In this document: in pieces, positions 32,885-45,272 of the stretch
Layout: every line of letters starts with the position of its first letter
Position numbering within the stretch: position 1 is the first letter of the stretch
Assembly (NCBI GenBank): GCA_036346255.1
Contig: CM070620.1
Span: forward strand, 34,593,609-34,657,608
Reading direction: 5' to 3'
DNA from: Ampelocalamus luodianensis
Lineage: Eukaryota > Streptophyta > Magnoliopsida > Poales > Poaceae
Length of the DNA stretch: 64,000 nt
Translations under genes and position numbers: made by a program
The notes under the pieces: model-generated
Seen by the model: the letters and a program-made list of their open reading frames with translations, nothing else
Databases searched by the model: none
What the model was told of the DNA's origin: nothing

Positions 32885-34032
32885 TAGGGGTGAAAACAGA
32901 TTAGATAATGGATGTGCCATATTTATTTTCATATTTTTTTTTCCGCATACGAATACGAATAGGAATATCCCGGATACGAATACGAATAATGTCAAATATA
33001 AATACAGAGTGAATACGAATTGAAACGAATACGGTCACAAATAAACCTGTTCATGGGTGGCCCGACCCGGTCTGGGTCGGGCTCGTGCCTTGATTTCCCG
33101 CTCGGAAGTGTGTTGAATGCAATAATAGTAATAAAAACATTTTTTATTCTCGAAATGAATTAAGTATTACGGTTTATTCCCAAAATAATATTTTTTATTA
33201 GGAAAATAATTTTCGGTCCTGGCTCAGGCCTGCCCGTTCGAGGCCGAGCTTTTCAGACCCGGCCTGACGTTTGAATAATTCTAGTTATGAATATTTCTCG
33301 GAACATGAAAACCTCTTAAATTGTTCGTATTGAAACAACTAAAATAAAGAATTAGTTTATATGATCAAAATATTCGTCAATTCAATATATGTGTACATAT
33401 TTACATCCACTCCGTGACACGTTTTTAATGTAAAATAATTCAATATGCTCTCCCTTATATGCTTTATTTATCACTTTAGCTTACTCGATATTTATTGCCT
33501 ACCTCATAAATATTGCATAATTCATTATAAAATACTTTTATATTAATATGAATTTATTTATATGCATAATGATTGCATTTTGGGAACTTCCAAGAAAGAA
33601 GAATGATGAAAGGAGTCATGTTTGGGCAAAATCTAGAGAAATGCCGAGTGCAGACATTTAGACGTATTTTTGGAAAATTAAATGGACTCAAATGAAAATA
33701 TTCTCAATTCAAAGTTGTAGATCTCATCGAGAGCTACAATGTAGCATACTCATTTGGCTAATTTGAATTTCAAACAAGAAAGTTATGGTCTTCGGAAGAC
33801 AATGCACATGCAGCCTCGAACAGTATCTCTGGATATCTAGACCTATGTTTCTCCAGATATCCAAAGCCATATTCATATTAAACGGATAGTGCTACTAAAT
33901 TTGTATCCGTTCCGAACAAAAATAATATGTATTCGTTCCGGTCCGACATTATCCGATAAACATCCGAGCCGATAGCATCGATATCTAAAATGACCCGATT
34001 GGTGGAAACTATCCGAATCATTTTTACTCTTA
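32885..34032. mobile_element. hAT-like remnants (tentative)
   Basis: The left end TAGGGGTGAAAACAGATT and the right end CGAATCATTTTTACTCTTA are inverse-like, with GGATACGAATACGAAT / TATCCGATAAACATCCGAGC phrases inside, typical of grass hAT-type MITEs. A second unit of this style (GTTCATGGGTGGCCCGACCC ... GCCCGTTCGAGGCCGAGC, about 33049-33260) is nested inside. The flanking 8-mers do not match well, so the boundaries are uncertain. Confidence 0.4.
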
Positions 34033-35377
34033 TGCGATATTCGTTGTCTCACAACCTTAAGGTCAAAATAGCCAAATCAGGGATGTATTAATCAAATTAT
34101 GACGTGCACATATGTAAACAACAATAAGATTGTAAACAGGTATTTTCAAACCGGAGCAAACCAAAGTTAATTGTAAAGACTTCATCACTATAAACTTGTG
34201 CCAAATAAGCATACTCGCCTCAGGAAAAAAAAAACATAAATACTAAAGAATGCTATAGCATTTTTCTTCTTCTGTTTTGACGGCATAGCCCACCACTGAG
34301 TTTTTTTTTCTCTCATTTTTGCTCTTTCACAAGAGAGTGAGCTAGATTTACTATTTTGTCACAAAACAGTGCCAAATGAGAAAAGAAAAACTCTAAAAAT
34401 GGATGCTCTGCATTGAAGGTTTTAATACAGAAGATCTACAGTGTCATATATTAGAATGCGATCTCTACCGTCCGATAAAAAAGTACATGCCCATATCAAC
34501 AATTATAGTATTTTATTGCTACAGTATATACTGTTCACATACTTATAAATCGCTATTCACGCGAGTGATCCTAAGCATTACATGGGAGGACGCGGATCCA
34601 AAAACCCCACCACCGTCTTCCGAGACGGACGTTAAGATTCCCAACTCCTCTACAGTGATTCACTCCTATCCACTCAGTCTTGGGCTCTTGGCTAATCCAC
34701 CTCCCTTTCTCGACCCTCGCCCAGCTAGAGCGCTCTGTCCCTCCAACAAATGTCATGCAAAAGAGGTGGCTGCAGGTGAGTGCGGTAGCATGCCACGAAC
34801 AGCAGTGGGCAAGCGTGAGTGCGTGACGGTGCGTGGTGAGCGGCCGTACGTAGGCGGGTGCGGCCGGACAGGGCGGCGCGCCGCGAGTTGCTGCACGTGA
34901 GCCGTACTGGCATGGTCGCAGGTGAGCGGGTCGACGGCCAGCAAGCAACCGCAAGGAAGGAGGCAGCGGCTCAGCGCGCACGAGCAAAGGTGACCGCAGG
35001 CAGGTGAGGTGGCCGGCAAAGAGCGGGCGCAACGGTGGCGCTCTCGCGGGCGGCTTGGCAGCGTATGCCCAGATTTCATTTTTTTTAATTGAAATTCATT
35101 GGAATTTTTTAATCTTCAAGCTAGAATGAAAATAGACGGTGGACTCAAATGTTTAAGCTAATTCTTCTATAATCAAATTTATATATGAATAAAAGGAAAA
35201 CAAAACAAAAAAAGAGATACAAAATTAGCAAATGTTCCTGTGGATAACGATCTTTACATCAAAATTAGTGATACAATAGTAAATTATACTTAAATAATCA
35301 TTAACATTCAAAATAAATGAACCATACCACTAAAACGCTAACTTGAATCACAACTTTCACAATGCAAATTCATTATG
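34033..35377. other. intergenic sequence with a GC-rich island
   Basis: AT-rich sequence surrounds a GC-rich stretch at 34570-35070. The frames there (34403-34900 +, 34571-35032 -) overlap on opposite strands, and I recognise no domain in any of them. 35080-35370 is AT-rich spacer. Confidence 0.3.
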
Positions 35378-38162
35378 TGTAACACCCTGTTTTTCTGAGT
35401 CTTTTTGAAGCTTTCAAAATAAAAAGAACCAGTTGGTTTATTGGTTTGTTAAAGCTTAAAACATGAAATTTTAAAAGTGATTTAATTGATTAAATCGAAC
35501 TTCAACTAATTCGTTTTGGTTTAGCTTCGAGTTTGTTGAAGTTTTTTTTCTTCTGGTTTTCGGTCTCCTTCGTTTGTCCTTCTATCTCTAGTTCCAAACC
35601 TCCTAGCTTTTTCTTAAGCTCGGGTTTGTGTTTCAAACATCTTTGTTGCCTGTAATTCAAATTCAGGTTTGAATTTCTCCTTTTTTTTTGTTCTGGCTCT
35701 CTTCAGTTTTTGGGCCTTCCTTCCTTCTTGGGTGTAGCCAGTTGCTTTCCTTTAGGACCTCCTCTCACAACTGCCCTTTTTGCAAAGATCATCTCCTCTC
35801 AGTTATGATCTCCTCTTGGTCACGACCCCCCTTTTTTTTTTGCAAAGATGATCATCTCGATCGCAATTGCTCTTTTTGCAAAGACGATCCTCTCAGTCTT
35901 GACCACCCTTTGATCACGATCTCCTGTTTGCAAAAATCACCTCCTCTTAGTCATGACCTCCTCATGGTCACAACTTCCTTTTTGCAAAGACCACCTTTTC
36001 GGTTGCAACTGTCCTTTTTGCAAAGACGACCCTCTCGGTCGCAACCACCCTTTTTGCAAAGACCACCTCCTCCTCAGGACCACCCTTTTGGTGAGACCTC
36101 CCTCTTGGTCACACCTCCCCGTTGACCTTGACCAACCTCTTTGTTTGAGCTAGTCTTGCTCACTTTCTCCTTCGTGCACGTTTGCTGTAGAAGTCTTCGA
36201 GCATTAAATGCTGTCGCGTCGCATTAAATGTTGTCACATCTGTTGTACCCATCTCCCCCTCTTGTCTCCTCTCTTACCTGATCCCGTCCCCTTACTCACC
36301 TTGGTGGTTTGGCACCTGTCGCGCCACCGTGAATCTCGTCGCTACATCCTTGCCACCAGTTCTCATACCTCCACTATAATAGCATACCATGGAGCCTTTT
36401 TTCCCTTTTTTGCTCCATTCATTTTCACCTCAACACTTTTGCTCTCTTGCTCTCGTCCCGCAGCTCTTTCCGTTGGACTTCCTTTCGTTGGACCTCCTTC
36501 TCTAAAGATTTTTGAGTTGGATTTCATTTGGATCTTTATTTGGGCTTTATTTGATCTTGCTCTGTTCTCACGTGTAGATTTCGATGACGCCGGGGAGCCC
36601 AAGTACTTCGAGGAAGTAGACCTGCAAGCTCTTGAGCAAGGGAAGTCATACTCTTGATCATATTGCACCCAGTATTTCAAATTATGTACCTTTCGTTTTA
36701 AATTACTACCGCATGTGTATTTCAATTCAAGTACTTTAAATCCCTGTTTTAACTTGGTAGTTATTCCCAATTCTTTTGTACACCTAGAGTTGAATGTCAT
36801 TTGGACCTCCCTTGATACCTTAGTTAAAAGCTAGTTGGTATATTAGTATGAACTAGAATATATTGCAAAACTTTATGCTTAGCCGAAGCTTAGCTCAAAA
36901 ATATTTGATTTTGGAAAAGTTAGCCAAAAGCTCAACTCTGCTTTCAATTGTCATTTGTATATGGTCGCACCATGGAGTTTTTCTAAAATATTTTAACTGT
37001 GGTAAATTGAAGTGAAAATCAGTTTGGACTTGGGCGAAATAGATGTTTGGCTGGGTGCATGTTCATGCACGGGATCGATCCATTTCTATGGTCGATGCCC
37101 AGGGTTCTTTCAGTTGTCGCCCAGGTCAATTAAGGGCCGGTCTTCGAGTGTATTTTGCTATACCTTCTCGTACTACCACATGTCCTAAATGGGTAGGACC
37201 TGGCTAATTAATTTACAATATCTCACCGTGGTCGTTCTATCCGGTTGTGTGGGTGGTCTTTCATGACCTACTTCTTTACATTCCCACCTGACGCAAGAGG
37301 GGGCTTGAATCCGGCGGGTGGTTAGCCTAATGGAAGCGAAACCTTAGCGAGGGGGACTACGGTGGGGTGGCGCATTGTAAAAGCCTTGTGATAATCTCTT
37401 AATCGCACACCTTCGGAAGTGTGTGGGTGGACAGTATAATTGGTTAGCTCTTGTGAGTAAAGTTGTACAACCTCTGCAGAGTGTAAACCTATTCGAATAG
37501 CCGTGTCCACGGTCAAGGACATGCTGGCAAAGCTGCTCAAAGTTAGATTTCTGGTTTTGGTTTTCAAACGACTTGTTTACCTGGTTTTGGATCTCTATCC
37601 AAATGGGTTTTCGGCGGGCAACCTTGTGATAGGAGGGTATCCTTCACAACTCTTGTGAATGTTATCTAACTATAAAACTTGTGTTTAGAAAATGAATTTT
37701 AGTTATGGTTTAGACTGCCTTGGAACTTAGTACAAATAATTGTAAAGAAACTTGGCTTTATGCAAATCAACTCTATAAGCCTTCCTTACATATACCCTTG
37801 CATGCATCAATCTATTACTTGACGGGTGTGACTCGCGAGCACGGTTGTTGTGCTCACTCTTGCTTGTTGACAAGCAGGTGAAGAGGTTTACGCTGAGGAC
37901 CAGGAGGTCCTGGACGACTAGGATGCAACCCCCAGCCGAGTGCCTGTGGCGAATCGGGTGGCCACGACTTGTTTTTGTTTCCGCTATTCTTACTCTTTGC
38001 TTTGTGCCCTTTTGTAATCAATTCAAAATTTTGTTAATTTAGTAATGATTGCATGTTTGTGTTATCATCTCTTGTTTGATTATCTACACTAGCCACTGAT
38101 CATGGGACTAGTGTGGTTTACACAGTGTGGTCCCGGGGTCCTCGTGCCTCGGGGTCGTGACA
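35378..38162 (+). mobile_element. solo LTR (TGTAACACCC ... GGGTCGTGACA)
   Basis: It begins TGTAACACCCTG and ends CGGGGTCGTGACA. The flanking 5-mers are TTATG and TTCTG, one base different, consistent with an old target duplication. It contains the CTGCAG / CTATTCGAATAG block (37475-37500) also found in the chromovirus LTRs, and a GTGTGG-rich U5-like tail. No gag or pol domains occur. The open frames inside (35688-36125 +, 36208-36657 +) come from repeats and T-rich sequence and resemble no protein. Confidence 0.7.
35758..36115. repeat. imperfect TTTTTGCAAAGACCACC repeats
   Basis: The core TTTTTGCAAAGA (or a close variant) recurs about seven times at roughly 30-70 bp spacing. It alternates with CTCTTGGTCACGACC-like units (TCTCGGTCGCAACCACC, TCATGGTCACAACTTCC). 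It lies in the U3-like part of the solo LTR. Confidence 0.8.
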
Positions 38163-38167
38163 TTCTG

Positions 38168-39643
38168 CTAGATTTCATACCTTAAAAGTATCTTATGATT
38201 CTATCATCATCAATGATTCTAAATATATCTTGCTCAGTGTGTGAAACCGTGAATACCAGCAGGCATCAAATTGGTAGATCAATGTTGAGAGCATGAGAAT
38301 AACATGAAAAAAAATGTCAAGCTGTGAAAATTTTGGCTCAGAATTTTAGCCATGCTCATCATTTGCACCAAATGAAATAATGGAAAAGGTTCATTAGCAA
38401 TTATTGTCACCTCGTCCCTGGCCATCTCCAACTGAGATGCAAATTACACATCATCCATGAATATGTGTACTAGAGATTGGCGGATCTGAACAAAAATGTC
38501 TACCAGAGTGCAGGTATGAACAAATCCTTGGCTAATAACCGGGGGAAATCATGGGTACATGTACCTAGGCATACCTGAACTTTCATAAATATAACAGATC
38601 TAAGACAATATACAAGGAAAATCAAGAGGCTCTAAGAATTTCCTACACAACCGAATCATTGACTTAGCCTGTATGAATCCAAAACTACTACCCCATCCAA
38701 GTTAATGTACCAAAAACATCACAAATAAAGGCAACCAGGAGATGGGGAGATCTACCGACGTAATGTCATCTGAGATCCCGTCGGACCACCATCCATCCGA
38801 GTAAGCTTGAAGAAGGGAGGCGTGGGACGGTGAAGGGTGTCCCAGATCGATCAGTTCTGGGTGAAGAGGAGGCAGGTGTCGTGGGCAACAAGACACCAGC
38901 AAGACCAAGTTGTGGGCTTCGGCAAAGGGCCACAAAGCCTTTTCTTCCTCCTCCTGCAAATCGGCAGCTCGGCCATGACCACCGGAGGTGGGGTAACGGC
39001 ACCGGCATGGAGGGTAGGCATGAGTCTAATGAACCCCCGTGGATTCACCCCTACTTCTTGTGAAATTTGTTCAATGCCATCGCAATTGCAAGCAGCTTGA
39101 AAAATACCATCGCGAAGGGCACGCATGGCCAAATACCATTGCCAACACATTAAATTCTTGGAAATACCATCGCCGTCACATTTTTGATCCAAAATAGTTG
39201 TTAGAGTTATTTTTGGAGAGAGAACATTTCAGAAATGTCAATTATACCCGATGATCTTCTCTCTTCTCTCTGCAGTGCATCCCACCAAATCAACGCAAGA
39301 AGAGATGGAGTAGAGTCTTCTTTCCATGCCGCTAGTTGCTAGTGCCGTTGTGCCCATGTCCAACCTCGCCAAAGCCCTCGTGCTCCATTCACACCCTACC
39401 GATGTCCTTGTGCTCTCTCCTCACAACATCCTCACACACACCGCCCCTCATCGGGCCAATGGACACGCTGCTCTCTACGACAAACCTCCCTAATCACGCA
39501 GCTGACCATGTCGTGCGGGGACGACCTAACGCCACCAGAGCTTGCGTGTTGTGGCAGCGACACCAACAACACAGCTAATGCTCACTAACAGACGAACTCC
39601 ATGGTACCATCATCATCTTCCCTTGCTCTGGCCCCTTGTCAAC
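38168..39643. other. intergenic sequence
   Basis: No gene recognised. Three phrases with AAATACCAT(C/T)GC occur at 39098-39175. Frames at 38702-39008 (-) and 39336-39578 (+) show no known domain. Confidence 0.3.
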
Positions 39644-42600
39644 TGTAACAGCCCTAACTTAGGGTTTGTATTTCAAATGTAAAATTTTTAGGAGAAATAA
39701 AAACTTTTGTTGTCTCTTCAAATCATTTGAAAGTTTCTACATTTTTCCCTAGCAATTTCCAATTTTCTAGAAGTTGATTCTTGTGATTGGGAATTGTTGT
39801 CATCAAATTATTAGCCTTCAAACTTGTGATCATCCTCTGATATTATTTTTCCTAGCATCTTGATCATCCTATCTACCTCCCTGAATTATCTCACAATTTT
39901 TAGATTTTATTTGCTATTTCAAATGGCCAAGTCAACCTAGTTTGAAATCTGGTCAAACTTCATTCAGCAGCTTGTAAATTTTATTGGGAGAAATCTGGTG
40001 CATGAAAACTCCTGGAAAAATTTCACAAGGTGGTCCTCTGTTCTAGTTAGCTTCCATAAAAATTTCGAAATTTTTGGAGCCTGAGCTATCTCTAAAAATT
40101 TCCCAAAACCTCTCTGTCTTTTAAATCGAATTAAAAAACATCGCTTGTCGGCCCGAACCACACTTGGGCTCGAGTCCGACCGCACTAATGGACTCGGTCG
40201 CGTCAACTAATCGCACCGCCCGAGTCCAATCAATCGTGACCGTCCGATGAAGATCGAACGATCCATGTCACGTGCGCAACCGACTGTCCGAATGCATACA
40301 CCAATCCCACCGTCCATTTCGGATCCAACGGTCGGTGCGTTGTCGATCAAATCAAACCACCGGTTCGCACCGCTGTCGTCGTCGCCGATGTGGACCCTAC
40401 TGTCGATTCGCCTCGCCTTCTCCGCGACCTCACCGAGCTCGCGTCGTTCGCGCATGGGTGCCACGCACCTCGCCCGCCACCTATTTGCCCTCGTGTCCGC
40501 CCGTGGAGCATCGCGAGCTTTATAACCTCACCGCACTCATTCATTCATCGCTTCCTTCGCTCTCACTTTCTCCGCCCGCTCTGCTTTCGGCGGCGAGAGG
40601 ACGAAGTAAAGCCGCGTGTGTTAGCGCCGCCTTGATTCTCGCAACCACGCCACCGTGATCCACGCCGACGCCGCCCATTTTGCCCAACCCGGTCCTTGGC
40701 GTCCGATGGATCACTGAAGCGATATCGTCGTCTCGCCTCCGGCGATCTCGGCCCCGCAAGCTCGTTTGTGATCTGGTGAGTTTCTAGCTCCGCCAACTAG
40801 TCCCTTAGGATCGCACTGATGCACTGAATCTAACGGTGGGCTTATTTCTGCCTTTTGTGCATCGTTGCGGGCGTGCGACCCATTCTTCTCCAAGCTCGGT
40901 TTTCCGCCACCGTGGAAATTCCGGCCACCTCAGGCTTTCTTCGTCGGCGTTATCGTGTGCTTCTTGCTCCTGGTGTTGGGGCGAAGCTTGTGCGCACCTT
41001 CCGGAGTCTTCTAGAAGCTTGTCGCGTCCTCTCCGCGGAAGCCGCATCTTCTTCTCCGCCTCTGTTCGCCGCCACCGCCACGCATCCCGTGGTCCGCGTC
41101 ACCGCCATCGAAGTTCGTGAGATCTTCGCGAACCCGAAGGTATCACTCACTCGCCGAAACCCGCCGTTAGCAAGTTCACTTCGCGCGCGCGCGCTGCGTC
41201 CCGTCTTGCGCCGTGAGCCCGGTGGAGTTAGTTTAGCGCTAATCTTGTTTAGCCCGAGTCTCTCGATTTGTGGGCCCTCTCTTAAATCGCGTTTAGAAGT
41301 CCTTTAATCCAGCGTTATTTGTTCTCCGAGTCGCCATGTGGGTCCATGTCGGTTGGCGGTTGTGTAGCTTTGATACTACGCTTTCTACCGTAGAAGCGAT
41401 TTCTCGTGAGTATGTGTTAGGATTACATTTTACTAAGCCAAGACGATTAATACGCCGACGTCACATTCATGCAAGGCGGTGTCTGGTCAAGACTCTCGCT
41501 GGTCCCTGTCGATGGCTAGGGCTAGCTGGTCGTGAGTGTAAAAGGTTTTAATGCTTTATGGATTTCAGAAATGTTTTTCTGTTGCACTGTTAATTCATTT
41601 AAACTTAGAAAATGCATAACTAATTCAATTTTTATTCAAATCACATGAAACCAGTGCTGTTAATTTTCATTTTAAATGTGGTATTTACTAAAATTAGTTT
41701 CAACCTTGTATCTGTAGTAAAGATCTGTTAATTAGTTAAAGGATGTTTTATGTATCTTCTAAATTAGAAAATGTATATCTCTTTCAATAATTGTCCAAAT
41801 CCAGTGAAACCAATTCTGTAAAATTTCATTTTTAGTATACTAATTATCAGGATAGGCTATAGATATAATTCTGTTCATGAAAATTTGTTAAGTATTTAAC
41901 TAGTGCTTTAATGTGTATTTTAGCTTAGAAAATTGCTAGAAAATTCATCACCACTTCAAATAATTATTCCTCTGTTTCTAAAATTTTGTTATATCATGCT
42001 TAAGCTGCTGTGTGAGCTTTAGTATGTTTGTTTGCTGTTGCATATTTGATTTTTGCCGGTGTTATTCGTTCTTATTCATTGCTTTGTTCAATCGTTAGGA
42101 TTCGATATTTGCGGCAACCCCGAGAACGACCCTCCGCAACAAATTGAGCAACAGCAGCCAGTGCAAGCGATTTGATCATGATAATCCCAAGATCTTAAAG
42201 TCTAATATTTTGTTTCAAATGTATGTATGCATTGCTTAATTTGTGTTAAATTGATTAGTTAAACTGTAGTTGCATATCCTGTAGACAAAATATCGATCTC
42301 TACTACCGAGCCTAGGTTATTTGTCTGTGATTAGAGATCATTGGATGATCTCTTATCACTTAGTAGATCCGGTCAACTTGCTTAGACATGCTTAGCTATC
42401 GGTAGAATCTGGCGGTTATCGACTTTAGTCGGTAACCTTGATCACACAAAATTTACTACAACTTTATGTTTCAAAGATTTCGCTTTGTGTAATTGCAAAA
42501 CTAAAATGAAAACAAAAATGATTTGGACGCGCACAATGGTAAGATTGGTGTGATCTTTTGGGTGTGATCGAAAGGTGCCCGGTCAATTAAGGACCGAACA

Positions 42601-43754
42601 TCTTGTGAGTGAATTTTTATCCAAGCATTTCGCGTGCTAACCACACTAGAGTATATGAGACCTCTCTTGACCTAGTACTTTGGCGTGTATTGGCTCCGGT
42701 CGCAGGAGGTCGCAGGAGGAATGGAGGTGGGAGCATGGTAGTTGTCCAAAAGCTTTATCCCGAGTGGATAGTTGTCTTTCGGCTTTACCATGTAAGCGTA
42801 TGGGTTTCTATCCATACGAGCGGCTCGTGGTTAATACACAATATTGGAAAAAGTCTCGTAGGACTTAGTCAGCTAGCATACCTTCTAAGTGTGCTTTGGC
42901 TTAAAGGCGATGCGAGTGTGGGTACAGTGGTACACCCTGCAGGTTAAAAACTATTCGAATAGCCTCGTCCTAGGTGATGGACACGCTTGGGTAAGCTTTT
43001 CAAGAGTTAGACTACAACATTTAAATTAAAACTTGATGGGTGGTACGAATGGGATTCGTGCTATTGTTGTGGTGACTATTGGGATAGTCACTTCTAGGTG
43101 GTTTATCTTTCGCTTGTTATTAATATCCTCACCGTTATTTCAATCTTAAAAATGAATTGCAAACTTGCCTTTAAATCAGATTACCTTATTGCAAATGAAA
43201 ATTGGCTTTATGCAAATGAAACATATGGCCTCCACCAAATAAGCTGCATGTAGCTTATGAATAGGTCCGCTAGTTCACACGTCGGTCTTGCGGGTACAAA
43301 GACAATCTTTGTACTCGTGTGCTTTGCTTAATGTTTTTGTTGCAGAGGAAGAAGGTGAGCCCCAAGGGCCTCACTTACGTGAGTCATGTTGCCGCTTTCG
43401 TGGGCGACTAGACTTGGCGGTCCTGGCCGATGCCTTGTGGGTTGGAGGCACGCTTGGCTTTGTTTATAGCCATCTTATGGCACTTTTGCTTCCGCTGTCG
43501 TTCTTGATTATTTTTGTATCTTGTGGCCTGTCGGCCTTTGTCTGTAATAACTCTACTATTTGTTTATCTTCCGTTTGGTTGTGTAGTGTTTGGACTCTAT
43601 GTTTGGAATGGAGTTGATGTCTAATTTTGTACCGAGGTGTGTATACTGCTTTCTGGGAAGTATACATATCTCGAGGATCAGTTTATTTGATTTGTGATGC
43701 TAGGACCAGGTGGTTGGTTAAGCATTACAAGCCAAATAAATTGGGGTCCTCACA
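39644..43754 (+). repeat. chromovirus 5' LTR (4111 bp)
   Basis: It starts TGTAACAGCCCTAAC and ends GGGGTCCTCACA, followed after four bases by the primer site. It matches 48536-52616 along its full length. AT-rich parts (for example 41589-42078) look identical by eye to the other LTR. The GC-rich part (40250-41550) differs by many one- to several-base indels. Open frames in it are not genes. Confidence 0.93.
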
Positions 43755-43758
43755 AAGT

Positions 43759-43770
43759 TGGTATCAGAGC
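43759..43770 (+). other. primer-binding site (initiator Met-tRNA)
   Basis: TGGTATCAGAGC, complementary to the 3' end of plant initiator Met-tRNA, four bases after the LTR end. Confidence 0.93.
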
Positions 43771-44190
43771 CATTCTGACCGTAGTAACCCAAGCATAGTC
43801 GTCCTTAGGGTATTTTGAAAAAGCTTAATTTCAAAGTATAAAAAGGGTTTATGAAAACCTAGGCAGATTCTCAGATTTTACTCCTTACCTATCTTAGCCT
43901 TCTACTCTCATCTTACTCTAATTTGAGTTTAAAACTTGGTTTCTCTCTTTCCTTTCAAAAGATAGTTACTACCGGTAGAATCAGTCTTTGGGAGAACCAT
44001 AGAGAATTAGTCTAATTAAAATTTGTGGGAGCATAAGGGTAAGATATGTGAGTTTGCTAAGTGTCTGATTTTTGTCAATTGGTTTTGTAACTTAAAAGTC
44101 TTGTGTTTGTTTTGTGCTGTTAGTAAGTTATTTGCAGTAGGTTGTCGACTTCTTGTTTTCCGCTATTGTTAACTTGTCTTAGTGAAACAG

Positions 44191-45150
44191 ATGGCCGGAG
44201 AACGCGCGGCGATCGCAAGCAGTGGTCATGATGAGGAGCTTCCTCCTCCGACCATGGTCGAGGTGCTCGCTCGAGATCGAGCGAAACCGCATGGACCAGA
44301 CGCGCATCTTGGAAGTCATTGCTAGGAATACCTCCACTCCTGCCGGTGGTGGCGCCACCGCACTCGCGGGGACTTGCAGAGTTCCTCCGCACGCACGCCG
44401 ACTTTCTCCGCTCCGAGGACCCTCTCGATGCGGATGATTGGTCGCGCATGGTTGAGCGAAGCTCAACATAGCTCGATGCCGTGCACGAGATAAGGCGCTC
44501 TTCGCGTCCCACCGCCTGAGGGCGCGCACTCATGGTGGGAGAACTATCTCGCCATGCAGCCCGCGCCATGTGGTCGCGTGGGAGGAGTTCGATCGCTTTT
44601 CGTCGGGCCCACATCCCGATGGCCTGATGAAGTCAAGAAGAAAGAATTCTCGCGCTCAAGCAAGGGCGCAAATCGGACGAGTATCTATACGAGTTTAATC
44701 ATCCGCTCGTTATGCCCCGGAGAGGTGGCCTCGAGATGAGGCTAAGCAGAGAAGTTTATGGATGGCTTGTCCGAGGAGCTGCAGGACAAGCTATCTATTG
44801 TGGACTTCTCTGACTTTCAGGCCTTGGTAGATAAGGCCATTGTTGCTGAGCATAAGGCAAAGGCGCTGGGCGAGTCCCGCAAGCGCAAATGGGAGGCACA
44901 TCAGTCTACTCACACCAGCCTCACTCGTCCTCGGGCTGGGCCAGCACCAGTGGCCCGTTCTTTTGCTCCACCGGCGCCGAGGCCATCTGCACCAGCTCCT
45001 CGCCCACCGCAGGCCGTGTTTCAGCCACGTGCGCCTGCGATCCAAGAGCAGAGCGCCTCCGCAATCCGGCGGCCGAGGTTACTTGTTTTCGCCGCCACAA
45101 CAAGGGCCACTACGCCAACGCTTGCCTCGAGTGTTGCGGTTGCCCTCGTC
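44191..45150 (+). pseudogene. chromovirus gag (nucleocapsid), frameshifted
   Basis: The ATG at 44191 reads MAGERAAIASSGHDEELPPP, then the frame is lost repeatedly. Recognisable later pieces are FMDGLSEELQDKLSIVDFSD and VDKAIVAEHKAKALGESRKR (44755-44890), then a zinc knuckle CFRRHNKGHYANAC (about 45083-45124). The usual second Cys of the CCHC knuckle reads as Arg. Ala/Pro-rich sequence lies between capsid and knuckle. It cannot make a complete Gag protein as written. Confidence 0.8.
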
Positions 45151-45272
45151 CTAATGGAGGACGCGGGCGGAGTGGTCACCCACCGACCGAAGGTTATCCG
45201 AAGACCCAGGTGCGGCAATGGTCGAGTCAACCACCTTTCACCGAGGAGGCTCGGGAGGCGCCGGATGTCGTG

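Noticed and set aside
34403..35079. Possible gene in a GC-rich island, frames on both strands
   Set aside because: No recognisable domain, no splice pattern, and overlapping frames of similar length on opposite strands.
40247..41307. Several overlapping frames of 60-150 codons
   Set aside because: They fall in the GC-rich part of the 4.1-kb LTR and are not kept in the other LTR copy, where indels change them.
43759..43770. Possible tRNA-derived sequence
   Set aside because: It is only the 12-base primer-binding site; no tRNA fold is present.
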